Part shown: positions 25,099-39,470 of the stretch, in pieces | Numbering within the stretch: the first letter of the stretch is position 1 | How the letters are laid out: each line of letters opens with the position of its first letter | NCBI RefSeq assembly: GCF_000515215.1 | Contig: NZ_KI911557.1 | Span: 4,025,741 to 4,089,740, forward strand | DNA: 64,000 nt | DNA from: Methylomonas sp. 11b | GTDB lineage: Bacteria > Pseudomonadota > Gammaproteobacteria > Methylococcales > Methylomonadaceae | Direction of reading: 5' to 3' | Position numbers and translations under genes: made by a program | The notes under the pieces: model-generated | Told to the model about the DNA's origin: nothing | Database searches by the model: none | The model's input: only the letters and a program-made list of their open reading frames with translations

Positions 25099-26205
25099 AC
25101 CGTTTCTACCCGGATAAATCCCACCTAAAATCACGGGCGCCCCTGCGCCCGTGACGCTACATAAGTTTCCCGGCAAATTGTTAAGAGTTTGCCGTGCCAG
25201 CCAAGCAAACGCAATCGCTTCGACATGATCGGGATCGATTCCCCTTTCAGCTGTTGAAATCACCGGCATATCGAGGAGTTTTCGTAACAGGGTCATCAAT
25301 TGACCGTTATGCGCGCCGCCACCACAAACCAAAGTTTGCAAGGTATTTGGCGCATATTGGCGAATGGCGTCGGCGATAGTATCGGCGCTGAATTGACAGA
25401 GTGTGGCTTGAATATCTTCAGGCTCAAGGTCTGGAAATAAGCTGAGCTTTTGTTGCAACCAGGCAGGCGAAAAATATTCCTTGCCAGTACTTTTCGGTGG
25501 CGCTAGCCGGAAATAGTCGTCGTCTTTTAAAGCATCGAGCAGGGCGGGATAGGGTTTGCCCTTGGCTGCCCAATCGCCATTGCGGTCATAAGGCTGGTTG
25601 CAATGTTTCTGACACCACCAGTCCATTAAGCCATTGCCGGGGCCGGTATCGAAGCCGATGACCGGTTTATCGTTTAACACTGTTATGTTGGCGATGCCGC
25701 CAATATTGACGACTACCCTGGCTTGCGTGACATCGCTAAAAACTGCTTGATGAAAGGCTGGAACCAACGGGGCACCTTGGCCGCCAACGGCAATGTCGCG
25801 GCGGCGAAAATCGGCGACGGTGGTGATGCCGGTGATTTCGGCAATGCGATTCGGGTCGCCGATTTGCAGAGAAAAGCCATAGGCAGTCTCGGGTGCGTGA
25901 TAAACGGTTTGCCCGTGACTGCCGATACCCTTGATCGAACTTGCCGGAATGTTGGCATTATCAAGCAACTTCTGTACTGCTTCGCCGAATAATCGACCGA
26001 TCTGGCTATCGAGAGAGCCGTAATCGGTTAGCAGAATAGGCTGGCCAGGTTGGCTTAGATTTTGAATTTTTTGCCGGAATTCGACGGAGAATGGTTGGTA
26101 ATGGAATGCGACAAGTTGTGTTTTGCCGTCGCTAAAATCGACAAGACCAGCATCGATACCATCGACGCTGGTCCCTGACATTAAGCCTATATAAAGCTCG
26201 GACAC
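25090..26205 (-). CDS. anmK: Anhydro-N-acetylmuramic acid kinase
   Basis: A 371-aa kinase that opens and phosphorylates anhydroMurNAc to MurNAc-6-phosphate in cell wall recycling. [20 protein letters not shown] is the ATP/Asp motif at the start; [13 protein letters not shown] and [14 protein letters not shown] are the ASKHA-fold blocks. GTG 26205 gives the usual M-S-x-L-Y-I-G start; a TTG at 26223 would overlap the M23 gene. Both genes concern the cell wall and are probably cotranscribed (4-base gap). Confidence 0.94.
   Translation of the reverse strand: MSELYIGLMSGTSVDGIDAGLVDFSDGKTQLVAFHYQPFSVEFRQKIQNLSQPGQPILLTDYGSLDSQIGRLFGEAVQKLLDNANIPASSIKGIGSHGQTVYHAPETAYGFSLQIGDPNRIAEITGITTVADFRRRDIAVGGQGAPLVPAFHQAVFSDVTQARVVVNIGGIANITVLNDKPVIGFDTGPGNGLMDWWCQKHCNQPYDRNGDWAAKGKPYPALLDALKDDDYFRLAPPKSTGKEYFSPAWLQQKLSLFPDLEPEDIQATLCQFSADTIADAIRQYAPNTLQTLVCGGGAHNGQLMTLLRKLLDMPVISTAERGIDPDHVEAIAFAWLARQTLNNLPGNLCSVTGAGAPVILGGIYPGRNGLR
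25131..25154. repeat. 10-bp perfect hairpin in the anmK 3' end
   Basis: TCACGGGCGC (25131-25140) and GCGCCCGTGA (25145-25154) with a CCCT loop. It encodes part of anmK and lies 33 bases past the erpA stop on the other strand. It lacks a T-tract but is stable enough to slow or end convergent transcription. Confidence 0.4.
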
Positions 26206-26209
26206 TGTA

Positions 26210-27502
26210 TTAGTTTTGAGCAACCAACGCGTCGCCTTTGGCTTGTTTCAATTGCGCCAAAAATGGCTGGGTTTGTGCTTTGAATTTTGCCAGTAAAGCG
26301 TTATCCATAGGCATGGAGCGCGGTATTTTCGCGGTAACCGGATTGACGTGCTCGCCGCCAATGCGGAATTCATAATGTAGATGCGGGCCGGTGGCCAAGC
26401 CGGTTTTGCCGACGTAACCAATTACATCGCCTTGTTTAATGGTGCTGCCGAGTTTTTGACCGGATTTGAAGCCGGACAAGTGGGCGTACAAGGTTGAATA
26501 TTTTTGGCCATGCTCGATCTCCACTACATTGCCATAGCCGTTTTTCACGCCGCGGAAGACGATTTTACCGTCGCCGGTGGTTTTAACCGGAGTGCCGATG
26601 GCTGCGGAATAATCGACGCCTTTATGCGCGCGGATGGTGTTCAGGATCGGATGCTTGCGGTGTAAATCAAAATGCGAGCTGATTTTGGCGAAGTCCATCG
26701 GGGTTTGCAGGAAGGCTTTGCGCAAACCGTTACCGTCCGGGGTGTAGTAGCCTGTGTTGCCTTGATTATCTTCGAAGCGTACGGCGGTATAAGTTTTACC
26801 CTGGTTGACGAATTCGACCGAGAGAATTTCGCCGGTATCGAATTCTTTACCGTCCACAAACAGCTTTTCATAGACGACGGTAAATTGGTCGCCGTCTCTT
26901 AAATTCAGTGCAAAATCGATGTCCCACGCAAAAATGTCAGCCAGTTTCAGTATGAGCTTTTCCGGAAGGCCAGCTTCCTTGCCGTCTTCGAATAGTGAAG
27001 AGTTAATCGTGCCTTTGCTGCTGGCTACTTGGTAATCGATTTTTTTGCTTAACAACGCCACATCGAATTCGTCATCATGTCGGGTGGCAATCAATGTTTC
27101 GAAAGGATTTTTGCTGTAAGTAAGTTGTTCCAGTTCGCCTGACGCATTCAGGGTGGCAACAACGTCCTGGCCTGGTTCGACATCGGCAAACTGCTTGCCC
27201 GTGGCGTTGGCGTGGATAATTTTGTGCAAATCTTCTCTGCTAAGATTTAAGGCTGAGAAAATGCTGGAAAGGTTTTCGCCGGACTTAACGGTATGTTCCA
27301 GTTCTTCGGTAATATCGAGATGTTGTACTTCGGGTGGTGCAACGTATTTGGTGTATTGGTTGATCTTGGAAGAGATCAGTCTGTCTTGCTCCAAGGTTTT
27401 TGCGTCTTCAAAACCTTTATGCGGTATCAATCCGTAACTTGCGCTGGCGGCAACAACGGTGTAGGTGCCTAATAGCACCGACTTGAGTATTCTGTTCTTC
27501 AC
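26210..27502 (-). CDS. M23 family peptidoglycan DD-metalloendopeptidase
   Basis: About 430 aa. An N-terminal membrane/signal segment is followed by an OapA/LysM-like region (HTVKSGENLSSIFSALNL) and a middle Csd3-type domain (DGDQFTVVYEKLFVDGKEF). The C-terminal LytM/M23 domain has HKGVD and HLHYEF, which supply the zinc ligands. It probably cleaves peptide cross-links in the periplasm to allow wall growth (MepM-type). The start is GTG; 27511 or 27502 are both possible. It is divergent from tyrS and just upstream of anmK. Confidence 0.9.
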   Translation of the reverse strand: MKNRILKSVLLGTYTVVAASASYGLIPHKGFEDAKTLEQDRLISSKINQYTKYVAPPEVQHLDITEELEHTVKSGENLSSIFSALNLSREDLHKIIHANATGKQFADVEPGQDVVATLNASGELEQLTYSKNPFETLIATRHDDEFDVALLSKKIDYQVASSKGTINSSLFEDGKEAGLPEKLILKLADIFAWDIDFALNLRDGDQFTVVYEKLFVDGKEFDTGEILSVEFVNQGKTYTAVRFEDNQGNTGYYTPDGNGLRKAFLQTPMDFAKISSHFDLHRKHPILNTIRAHKGVDYSAAIGTPVKTTGDGKIVFRGVKNGYGNVVEIEHGQKYSTLYAHLSGFKSGQKLGSTIKQGDVIGYVGKTGLATGPHLHYEFRIGGEHVNPVTAKIPRSMPMDNALLAKFKAQTQPFLAQLKQAKGDALVAQN

Positions 27503-27646
27503 AGTAATCACACTTCATTGTTTGTCGAGCGTTTCATTGTAGGCAATTTTGGTGCATAAGGCCAACAAAAGGCCATTTTTTATCCTTCCGTACAATTGCA
27601 TCACTTATAATGCGCGCCCAAAACTAAAGGCTATCGGGAGAATAAA

Positions 27647-28843
27647 TTGTTGCAAGAAACCTTGGCTCAGTTGCGTTACGGCGCTGAAGAAATTTTGCTG
27701 GAATCTGATTTGATCAAAAAGCTGGAGGAAAATCGGCCGTTAACGATTAAGGCTGGATTTGACCCGACTGCGCCCGATTTGCATCTGGGACACACGGTGC
27801 TCATTAATAAGCTGAAGCAATTTCAGGATGCCGGGCATAACGTGCAATTTTTGATCGGCGATTTTACTGCAATGATAGGCGATCCGACCGGCAAAAACGT
27901 CACGCGTAAGCCGTTGAGTCGTGAGGAAGTGGCGGAAAACGCGAAAACCTATCAGGCGCAGGTGTTTAAGATCCTTGATCCTGATAAAACCGAGGTGAAA
28001 TTTAATTCGGCGTGGATGGGCTCTATGACGAGTGCCGAATTAATCCAGTTAGCAGCGAGAAATACCGTGGCGAGAATGCTGGAGCGTGATGATTTCAGTA
28101 AGCGTTACAAGGGGGGGCAGCCCATTGCGATTCACGAATTCTTATACCCATTAATACAGGGCTATGACTCGGTGGTCATGAAAGCGGATGTCGAGCTGGG
28201 TGGCACGGATCAGAAGTTTAACCTGTTGATGGGTAGGCAATTGCAGGAAGGTTATGGGCAAAAACCTCAGGTCGTGTTGACTATGCCGATTTTGGAAGGG
28301 CTTGATGGTGTCCAGAAAATGTCCAAATCGCTTAACAACTACATAGGTATAGCCGACGTTCCTGATGACATGTTTGGCAAGATCATGTCGATCTCAGATG
28401 AGCTGATGTGGCGTTACTTTAAGTTATTGAGCTTTAAGCCAATGACTGAAATAGAGAATTGGCGAACTGCGTGCGAGGATGGCGAAAACCCAAGAAATTA
28501 CAAAGTTTCGCTCGCTCAGGAGATTGTTGCCAGGTTTCATGGGTTTCAGGCTGCAAAAACGGCGCTTGAGAATTTTGAGGCTCGGTTTCAGCGCGGGGCT
28601 TTGCCGGATGATATCGAGGAAGTTCGAATTAAAGTCGATGAGCAGGGCATGCCGATTGCTAATGTGTTGAAAAATGCTGGGTTAGTGGAAAGCACATCTG
28701 AAGCATTACGTTTGATCAAACAAGGTGCGGTAAAGATTGATGGTGAAAAACTGGAAGACCCGAAAACCTTAATTTCGGCGCCGGCCACGCATGTTTATCA
28801 GGTAGGCAAAAGAAAATTTGCGCGGATAGAAATAATATCTTGA
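27647..28843 (+). CDS. tyrS: Tyrosyl-tRNA synthetase
   Basis: A 398-aa class I synthetase. The HIGH motif is HLGHT in [15 protein letters not shown], and KMSKS occurs in [13 protein letters not shown]-terminal S4 RNA-binding domain spans about 335-398 ([19 protein letters not shown]). The start is TTG 27647 with GGGAG six bases upstream; a second TTG follows directly. It is the longer proteobacterial type. It lies upstream of the rRNA operon. Confidence 0.96.
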   Translation: MLQETLAQLRYGAEEILLESDLIKKLEENRPLTIKAGFDPTAPDLHLGHTVLINKLKQFQDAGHNVQFLIGDFTAMIGDPTGKNVTRKPLSREEVAENAKTYQAQVFKILDPDKTEVKFNSAWMGSMTSAELIQLAARNTVARMLERDDFSKRYKGGQPIAIHEFLYPLIQGYDSVVMKADVELGGTDQKFNLLMGRQLQEGYGQKPQVVLTMPILEGLDGVQKMSKSLNNYIGIADVPDDMFGKIMSISDELMWRYFKLLSFKPMTEIENWRTACEDGENPRNYKVSLAQEIVARFHGFQAAKTALENFEARFQRGALPDDIEEVRIKVDEQGMPIANVLKNAGLVESTSEALRLIKQGAVKIDGEKLEDPKTLISAPATHVYQVGKRKFARIEIIS

Positions 28844-28998
28844 CGCGGGGTGTATGGGTGATTAAAATGCGCGGCTCTTCACTGCTTTAGCTTTTTGGGT
28901 TTGGCGGTGAAGGAGTCGGCTGGGTTCGGCGGGTTTAAGGTTGTGAGTGGCGGGTTTGTTTTGAGTGTTTCGGTTTTTGAAATGGCTTAAAAATAAAT

Positions 28999-29026
28999 TT
29001 GACAGGAACTGAAAACGCTGTAGAAT
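28999..29026 (+). promoter_or_regulatory. rRNA operon promoter
   Basis: TTGACA (28999-29004) with a perfect -35, 16-base spacer, and TAGAAT (29021-29026). It lies about 190 bases before the 16S start and is followed by the boxA-type leader. Confidence 0.75.
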
Positions 29027-29051
29027 ATGTCGGCTCAACAGGGCGAAATGC

Positions 29052-29064
29052 TCTGGCTCTTTAA
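29052..29064 (+). promoter_or_regulatory. boxA antitermination site in the rRNA leader
   Basis: GCTCTTTAACAAA matches the boxA consensus (TGCTCTTTAACA) used by NusB/S10 in rRNA antitermination. A second copy, AGCTCTTTAACA, lies at 31201-31212 before the 23S gene. Confidence 0.7.
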
Positions 29065-29184
29065 CAAACGAAATCGAAATAATTTGTGTGGGTATGTGTA
29101 GCGACTATGTGCTGTTTAAAAATAGTCGACACAGAAACCACGTCAATTCGCAAGAAAAGATGTTCTGTAGTCGAGCCAAGATTG

Positions 29185-29206
29185 GTCACTAATCTTATTT
29201 AGTGAC
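29185..29206 (+). other. Hairpin just before the 16S rRNA
   Basis: GTCACTAA (29185-29192) pairs exactly with TTAGTGAC (29199-29206) around a 6-base loop, 11 bases before the 16S start. It may be a processing or folding element of the pre-rRNA leader. Confidence 0.45.
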
Positions 29207-29217
29207 AAGTTAAAATT

Positions 29218-30751
<1,534 letters not shown>

Positions 30752-30811
30752 CAAAGACGGCACACCGTTACACGTACTCACAACAAATTATTTCGATTGA
30801 AAGACGCACCT

Positions 30812-30888
<77 letters not shown>

Positions 30889-31006
30889 ACGCATAAAAGG
30901 CGAAAGCAATAAGGCGGAAAACGATCAGACAACACTCCTGGTTAGAAATGGGTAGGGTTGTGCATAGTTGGATTCCGGCTTGAGTCTTGGTCTTTAGTCT
31001 GTTTTA

Positions 31007-31082
31007 GGGGCCATAGCTCAGCTGGGAGAGCGCCTGCCTTGCACGCAGGAGGTCGGGAGTTCGATCCTCCCTGGCTCCACCA
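31007..31082 (+). tRNA. alaT: tRNA-Ala (UGC anticodon)
   Basis: A 76-nt cloverleaf following tRNA-Ile. Acceptor GGGGCCA pairs with TGGCTCC (one G-U), anticodon TGC is in CCTTGCACG, and CCA is encoded at 31080-31082. The Ile-Ala pair in the spacer is the standard arrangement. Confidence 0.97.
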
Positions 31083-31397
31083 TCACGCTGAACGCTGAGG
31101 GTAAACCAGTTCGTCAAATGTAAGCACTTGGATGTGGACATCAGCGCTATACGGTTTTATCGCATGATAAAGACTGTATAGCATTGGTATTCGTACCGAT
31201 AGCTCTTTAACAATATGGAAATCTGTAACTATAGTAACGATCAGCAATGATCGAAACTGAAACGAGTTGCGGTTTGAATGAAGTCAATGTCGAAAGATAA
31301 AGATGGAAAGCAAGCAGCATGTCGTTCTCAAGCAGAAAAAATCAGCGAAAATGTCAGCTGACAGTATAACCAAAGTACAGACGTATTCGGGTTATAT
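31083..31397 (+). other. tRNA-Ala to 23S spacer with boxA and processing stem
   Basis: A 315-base spacer with no gene. It contains a stem-loop around TTTATC-GCAT-GATAAA (31156-31171) flanked by CTATAC/GTATAG, and a boxA copy AGCTCTTTAACA at 31201-31212. These are likely pre-23S processing and antitermination elements. Confidence 0.6.
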
Positions 31398-34294
<2,897 letters not shown>

Positions 34295-34444
34295 TAACAC
34301 CCAATGCGTTTGGGTAAAGTCAAAAGACAACAGTAGCTGAACACGCAAGAGAACGACAAACTCAATACAGATTTCCATGAAAGCAGGTCAAAGCGAAACG
34401 CTTAAAACCTGCGCATGACGGCTGCAACAACAGCCTAACCAGTT

Positions 34445-34562
34445 TGCTTGGTGAACATAGCAAGCGTGAACCACCCGATCCCATCCCGAACTCGGAAGTG
34501 AAACCGCTTAGCGCCGATGATAGTGTGGCAGGTTGCCATGTGAAAGTAGGTCATCGCCAAGC
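34445..34562 (+). rRNA. rrf: 5S ribosomal RNA
   Basis: About 118 nt. TTGCTTGGTGA at the 5' end pairs with TCATCGCCAAG at the 3' end; CCGAACTCGGAAGTGAAAC is the conserved middle. It lies about 150 bases after the 23S gene. Confidence 0.95.
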
Positions 34563-34571
34563 GCCTATCCC

Positions 34572-34604
34572 AAAAGCCCTGCTAACACTAGCAGGGCTTT
34601 TTTT
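34572..34604 (+). terminator. rRNA operon terminator
   Basis: AAAAGCCCTGCTA pairs with TAGCAGGGCTTTT around ACAC, then T residues to 34604. A strong rho-independent terminator ten bases after the 5S rRNA. Confidence 0.93.
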
Positions 34605-34658
34605 CGGCCGGAAATATGACTACCTCAAAGGCATTTAAATTTGCGGTGGTGGAATCGC

Positions 34659-34682
34659 TGATATCTACTTTGTGAGATATCA
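34659..34682. repeat. Perfect 8-bp dyad between rRNA operon and thioredoxin-like gene
   Basis: TGATATCT (34659-34666) and AGATATCA (34675-34682) with an 8-base loop. It may end transcription from the leftward thioredoxin gene (stop 34726), though no T-tract follows. Confidence 0.3.
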
Positions 34683-34725
34683 AGATTAGTCGGAGTCTTC
34701 GGCTAACATCAAAGTGCTCAATTGT

Positions 34726-35208
34726 TTATAAATGTCGCAGCAGCTCTTGCAAAGATGCCATGTCAAATGCTCCAACTTTGTGCAAGATGATAATGCCTTG
34801 CCTATCTATTAAAAACATCGTGGGGGTCAACTGCACATCACCAAAAGCGTGTACAAGACTCCTGTCTATATCAAGAGCCACTGCATAGGGAAGCTGTCTT
34901 TCCTTGGCTAATGCTTGCACGCGGCTAGGCGGGTCGTAAGGCATTGTCACCGCAATGATTTGCAGGCCTTGCTGATGCAATGCGATCAAATCCGGAATTT
35001 CCTCAATACAGCTAGGGCAGTCGGTTGCCCAAAATGTTATCAATACGGGCTTGCCTTTTAGCTCCGAAATTGCCAGTCGTTCACCTGTCAATGTTGTAAA
35101 AACGGCGTTGGGAGCGAAGCTTTTAGTGTAAGTCAGCCACCAGGCTATTGCGCCAAGTAAACAGATCACCGATAGGACGCCAAGTGCCGCTTTTATTCTC
35201 ATAAGCAT
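34726..35208 (-). CDS. TlpA-like membrane-anchored thioredoxin
   Basis: 160 aa with one N-terminal membrane anchor (residues 5-27, rich in Leu/Val/Trp) and a periplasmic thioredoxin fold. The active site is CPSC in FWATDCPSCIEEIP, and LTPTMFLIDRQG holds the cis-Pro. Such proteins reduce disulfides in the periplasm, often for cytochrome c maturation or redox sensing. It is a lone gene, divergent from serA. Confidence 0.85.
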   Translation of the reverse strand: MLMRIKAALGVLSVICLLGAIAWWLTYTKSFAPNAVFTTLTGERLAISELKGKPVLITFWATDCPSCIEEIPDLIALHQQGLQIIAVTMPYDPPSRVQALAKERQLPYAVALDIDRSLVHAFGDVQLTPTMFLIDRQGIIILHKVGAFDMASLQELLRHL

Positions 35209-35291
35209 AGATTCGGTAGTTTGTCGGGAACGCGCATTACGGCGATTATAGCAAAGCTGCTAGAATGCCTGCCTTATCCAATAATCCAGTC

Positions 35292-36881
35292 ATGGCGATG
35301 AAAAAGATACTAATTTCAGACAAGCTTGCGGAAGATGGCATTAATTTCTTGAATGCCCAGGAAGGCATACAGATACATATTCAAACCGGCTTGAGTGAAG
35401 ACGCGTTATGCGAGATTATTCCGGAGTACGATGCTTTATTGATTCGCAGCGATACTCAGGTGACGGCGAGGGTGTTAAAAGCCGCGACACGACTGAAAGT
35501 AGTCGGGCGCGCCGGCATAGGGGTCGATAACGTCGACTTAAATGCCGCGACCGAGCAGGGCGTCATCGTTATGAATACGCCTGATGCTAATGCCACCACG
35601 ACGGCAGAACTCGCAATTGCACATATGTTTTCCTTGAGCCGCAACCTGCCGTTTGCTAATCAATCGGTTAGAGAAGGCAAATGGGAACGCTCCAAGTTGA
35701 TGGGCGCTGAAATTGCTCATAAAACCCTGGCAGTGCTGGGTTTTGGTACTATTGGCCGGATAGTCGCTCAACGCGGCAACGGTTTGGGCATGCGCGTGAT
35801 CGCTTATGATCCGTTTGTAGCGCCGGATGTTTTTGCCGCATATGGCGCGGAAATGGTTGATTTGGAGACTCTGGTTAAACAAGCCGACTATTTGACCCTG
35901 CATTGTCCTTTACTGGAAAAAACCAAAAACATCATCGGCCGGGAGCAATTGGCGATGATGAAAAAATCTGCACGCTTGATCAATTGCGCACGCGGCGGTT
36001 TGGTTGACGAATCGGCATTGTACGATGCCTTGAAAGAAGGTCGGATAGCCGGGGCGGCATTGGATGTTTACGAACAAGAGCCACCCAAGGATTCGCCGCT
36101 GCTTACACTAGACAATGTGGTATTTACCCCACATTTGGGCGCTTCGACCAAGGAAGCGCAAGTGGCTGTCAGTGTCGAGATCGCCCGTCAGGCGGTTAAA
36201 TATTTGCAAACCGGTGAAGCTGTTAATGCGCTGAATCTGCCTAGGTTATCCGCAGAAGAGTTGACTAAGGCTCAACCATTTATGAACTTGGCCAATATTC
36301 TTGGCAAATTGCTGGTTGGTCTGATCGATCAGCCTATTCAAAAGCTGGAAGTGGCAGTATTTGGCAAGGCCGCAGAAGTAAAAATTCGGCCGATTTCTGC
36401 TGAGGCGATGGTCGGTTTGCTGGGTGGACAACTTTCCACGCCGGTCAACCGCGTCAATGTCGAGAACATTGCCAAGCGCCAAGGCATAACGCTAATTGAG
36501 TCGCAGACCGAGGAATCAGAAGGCTATCAGTCTCTAATCAAAATCACGGGGCATTGCGCCGATAAATCGGTGTCCTTGGCGGGTACTTTGTTGGGCAATC
36601 AACATCCGCGCTTGGTCAGCATCAATCATTTCGAAATCGAAGTGGTGCCGGAAGGTGCTCTATTAATCACCCGTCATGATGACCGGCCTGGCGTGATCGC
36701 CGCGATTAGCTCAATCTTGGGCGTCGCCAATATCAATATTACCCGGATGCAGGTCAGTATCGCCGACGAGCACCAATTGGCGATGATGGTCATCAGCGTT
36801 TCGGATCCACTAAACGAACAAGTGCTGAAATCCGTCTGCGAAGTGCCGGCGGTCCATACGGCGAGGCAAATTGCTTTATGA
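35292..36881 (+). CDS. serA: D-3-phosphoglycerate dehydrogenase
   Basis: About 529 aa, the long form with an ASB and a C-terminal ACT domain. LGFGTIGRIVAQRG is the NAD-binding GxGxxG; RGGLVDESALYDAL carries the catalytic Arg region; FTPHLGASTKEAQ carries the active-site His. The ACT domain (about 455-529, ITRHDDRPGVIAAISSILG) senses serine. It starts serine synthesis from 3-phosphoglycerate, which feeds the serine cycle and folate one-carbon units in methylotrophs. Start among three nearby ATGs is uncertain. Confidence 0.95.
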   Translation: MAMKKILISDKLAEDGINFLNAQEGIQIHIQTGLSEDALCEIIPEYDALLIRSDTQVTARVLKAATRLKVVGRAGIGVDNVDLNAATEQGVIVMNTPDANATTTAELAIAHMFSLSRNLPFANQSVREGKWERSKLMGAEIAHKTLAVLGFGTIGRIVAQRGNGLGMRVIAYDPFVAPDVFAAYGAEMVDLETLVKQADYLTLHCPLLEKTKNIIGREQLAMMKKSARLINCARGGLVDESALYDALKEGRIAGAALDVYEQEPPKDSPLLTLDNVVFTPHLGASTKEAQVAVSVEIARQAVKYLQTGEAVNALNLPRLSAEELTKAQPFMNLANILGKLLVGLIDQPIQKLEVAVFGKAAEVKIRPISAEAMVGLLGGQLSTPVNRVNVENIAKRQGITLIESQTEESEGYQSLIKITGHCADKSVSLAGTLLGNQHPRLVSINHFEIEVVPEGALLITRHDDRPGVIAAISSILGVANINITRMQVSIADEHQLAMMVISVSDPLNEQVLKSVCEVPAVHTARQIAL

Positions 36882-37519
36882 GTTATGACGTCATTTGTTT
36901 CGATTGCGACAGCACGCTAAGTCGGGTCGAAGGTATCGATGAATTGGCTAGGCGTAACGGTTTATTCGAACAAGTTGCTGCGTTAACCGATGCGGCCATG
37001 AACGGCGAATTGGCTCTCGAGGATGTCTACGCGAGTCGGCTGGATTTGATCAAACCCGACAAAGCCGCGATAGACTGGCTGGCCAAGTTGTATATCACCG
37101 AAATGGTCGAGGGTGTTAGCGAAACGATCGAAGCCCTGCAAGCAAAAAACAAGTTAATCCACATCATTAGCGGCGGCTTGCGGCAGGCGATACTGCCCTT
37201 GGCGGAACAGTTGGGGATACCGGAGGAGCATGTGCATGCGGTCGATGTGTTGTTTGACGAAGACGGTAATTATCAGGATTTTGCCCGACACTCGCCCTTG
37301 GCTGTCAGTGGCGGCAAAGCCAGGATTTGCCGGCGGCTGAGGATGAATCATTCATCTTTAGTAATGATAGGCGATGGCAAGACCGATTTGGAAGCTAAAT
37401 TGGCCGGCGCCTATATGATCGGTTTCGGCGGCGTAGTCCGCAGGCCGTTGGTGGAAGAGCAGGCCGATAGTTACGTCTTGGATGCTTCGTTAGCGGCGAT
37501 ATTGCCACTAGTACTTTAA
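36878..37519 (+). CDS. serB: Phosphoserine phosphatase-like HAD phosphatase
   Basis: A 213-aa HAD-IB enzyme. FDCDSTLSRVEGIDELA is motif I with the nucleophile Asp; HIISGGLRQA is motif II; MIGDGKTDLEA is the Mg motif III. It overlaps serA by ATGA, so the two act together in making serine from phosphoserine. Sequence form is nearer plant/cyanobacterial-type PSP than E. coli SerB, so the precise substrate is inferred from the operon. Confidence 0.85.
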   Translation: MSYDVICFDCDSTLSRVEGIDELARRNGLFEQVAALTDAAMNGELALEDVYASRLDLIKPDKAAIDWLAKLYITEMVEGVSETIEALQAKNKLIHIISGGLRQAILPLAEQLGIPEEHVHAVDVLFDEDGNYQDFARHSPLAVSGGKARICRRLRMNHSSLVMIGDGKTDLEAKLAGAYMIGFGGVVRRPLVEEQADSYVLDASLAAILPLVL

Positions 37520-37587
37520 GCAAGGGTCGATAAGCCGGCGGGACGATGGTAAAATTCCCAAATTTTTAGAAGATTCAGAGAGATAGA

Positions 37588-38340
37588 ATGGCAGGGCATA
37601 GTAAGTGGGCTAACATCAAGCATCGTAAAGGCGCGCAGGACGCAAAACGCGGCAAGATTTTTACCAAACTGATTCGCGAGATTACCGTGGCTGCGAAAGG
37701 ATCGGGTGGTGGTGATCCTGCCAATAATCCAAGTTTGCGCACCGCTATCGATAAGGCGCTCGGTGCCAATATGAAGCGCGACACCATCGACAACACCATC
37801 AAAAAAGCCATAGGCGCGGTTGATGGCGTGGTCTACGAAGAAGTACGTTACGAAGGTTACGGCCCAGGAGGTACGGCGGTGATGGTCAATTGCTTGACCG
37901 ATAATCGCAATCGTACTGTCGCTGATGTGAGGCATGCGTTTTCCAAGGCTGGTGGCAATTTGGGCACTGACGGTTCGGTGGCTTATATGTTTCGCAAGGT
38001 CGGAATTATCAGCTACTCCAATGGAGTCGATGAAGACGCAGTGATGGAAGCGGCGATGGACTCCGGCGCAGAGGATGTGGTCACCAATGATGATGGTTCT
38101 ATCGACGTGTTTACCACTCCTGAAGACTATATGGCAGTCAAGGATGCCATGGTTGCTGCCGGCTTCGAGCCGGAAAACGCCGAAGTGACGATGCATGCTG
38201 ACGTCAAAACCGAGTTGGATGCCGATGCGGCCGAAAAAATGCTGAAGCTGATCGACCGCTTGGAAGATCTGGACGATGTGCAGGATGTTTACTCCAATGC
38301 CGACATCAGCGACGACATCATGACTGCACTCGATGCCTAA
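37588..38340 (+). CDS. yebC: YebC/PmpR family protein
   Basis: 250 aa. [20 protein letters not shown] is the family start, and [19 protein letters not shown] is a second signature. YebC proteins bind DNA near ruvC in some bacteria and are now known to help the ribosome at polyproline stretches in some species. Its position before ruvCAB is the usual one. Confidence 0.95.
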   Translation: MAGHSKWANIKHRKGAQDAKRGKIFTKLIREITVAAKGSGGGDPANNPSLRTAIDKALGANMKRDTIDNTIKKAIGAVDGVVYEEVRYEGYGPGGTAVMVNCLTDNRNRTVADVRHAFSKAGGNLGTDGSVAYMFRKVGIISYSNGVDEDAVMEAAMDSGAEDVVTNDDGSIDVFTTPEDYMAVKDAMVAAGFEPENAEVTMHADVKTELDADAAEKMLKLIDRLEDLDDVQDVYSNADISDDIMTALDA

Positions 38341-38373
38341 TCACACCGCACAATTACTCGCACCAATAGACTA

Positions 38374-38871
38374 TTGACCAGAATTTTAGGTATAGATCCA
38401 GGCTCGCGCATCACCGGCTACGGTGTGGTGGAGTCGACGCCGCGCGGTATTCGCTATGTAGCGAGCGGCTGCATTCGTATTAAATCCGATGAATTTCCTG
38501 AGCGTTTAAAGCAGATTTTTGATGGCGTCAGCCAGGTGATTGAATTGTATCGTCCCGAGCAAATGGCCATCGAACAGGTGTTTATGCATAAGAATGCCGA
38601 TTCGGCCCTTAAGCTAGGTCAGGCTCGGGGCGCGGCTATTTGCGCGACCTTGAACCGCGATTTGCCGGTGTTCGAATACGCTGCAAGACAGGTGAAGCAG
38701 GCCTTGGTTGGCAAAGGTAATGCCGATAAGCTGCAAGTTCAGCACATGGTGAAAATTTTGTTGAGTATTCAAGGCGATATGCAAATCGACGCTAGCGATG
38801 CGTTAGCAATAGGTCTGTGTCATAGTCACTATCAGGAAACCGCGATGCGTTTGCAGAAGGCGAGTTCGTGA
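38374..38871 (+). CDS. ruvC: Holliday junction resolvase RuvC
   Basis: A 165-aa RNase H-fold endonuclease that cuts Holliday junctions. [15 protein letters not shown] holds the first catalytic Asp; [22 protein letters not shown] holds the Glu; [12 protein letters not shown] holds the last acidic pair. The start is TTG 38374; no ATG precedes the motif. It overlaps ruvA by GTGA. Confidence 0.96.
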   Translation: MTRILGIDPGSRITGYGVVESTPRGIRYVASGCIRIKSDEFPERLKQIFDGVSQVIELYRPEQMAIEQVFMHKNADSALKLGQARGAAICATLNRDLPVFEYAARQVKQALVGKGNADKLQVQHMVKILLSIQGDMQIDASDALAIGLCHSHYQETAMRLQKASS

Positions 38872-39470
38872 TCGGTTTTTTGCGCGGTAAATTGATTCAC
38901 AAAGCCCCGCCGCAATTGTTGCTGGATGTACACGGTGTTGGCTATGAAGTGGAAGCGCCGATGAACACCTTTTACGACCTGCCGGCACTGGGTGAGGAAG
39001 TTAAACTGCATACGCATCTAGTGGTGCGAGAGGATGCGCACATTTTGTTCGGCTTTGCCACTCAAAGCGAGCGCATGCTGTTCAGAACCCTGATCAAAGT
39101 CAATGGCGTCGGACCGAAACTGGCATTGACGATACTGTCCGGGCAAAGCACCGAAGAATTTTATCGTTGCGTGCATGACAACGATTTAAAAGGTTTGGTG
39201 CGCTTGCCGGGTGTCGGCCAAAAAACCGCCGAGCGCTTGATTATTGAAATGCGCGGTCGTTTGCCGGAATTGAACAAGCTATCGGCAACGAATGAACGGC
39301 CAAGTTCGTTACCTGGGTCGGCAGCCAGCCCGAAGCAAGAAGCGATTAGTGCGCTGTGCGCCTTGGGGTATAAACCGCCCGATGCGGCGCGAATGGTGCA
39401 ATCGATTGCCACCGAAGATAAAAGCTGTGAGGACATTATTCGTTTGGCGCTGCGCGGTGCGGTTAAATGA
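38868..39470 (+). CDS. ruvA: Holliday junction DNA helicase subunit RuvA
   Basis: A 200-aa tetrameric junction-binding protein. N-terminal OB-fold, two HhH motifs ([16 protein letters not shown] and [19 protein letters not shown]), and a C-terminal domain III ([16 protein letters not shown]) that binds RuvB. GTG start overlapping ruvC; overlaps ruvB by ATGA. Confidence 0.97.
   Translation: MIGFLRGKLIHKAPPQLLLDVHGVGYEVEAPMNTFYDLPALGEEVKLHTHLVVREDAHILFGFATQSERMLFRTLIKVNGVGPKLALTILSGQSTEEFYRCVHDNDLKGLVRLPGVGQKTAERLIIEMRGRLPELNKLSATNERPSSLPGSAASPKQEAISALCALGYKPPDAARMVQSIATEDKSCEDIIRLALRGAVK

Larger units (their letters stand above)
28844..29217 (+). other. rRNA operon promoter and leader region
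   Basis: No gene between tyrS and 16S rRNA. The first 155 bases contain no clear signal except a weak CTTCAC/GTGAAG pairing after tyrS. The promoter, boxA and a hairpin just before the 16S start are listed separately. Confidence 0.7.
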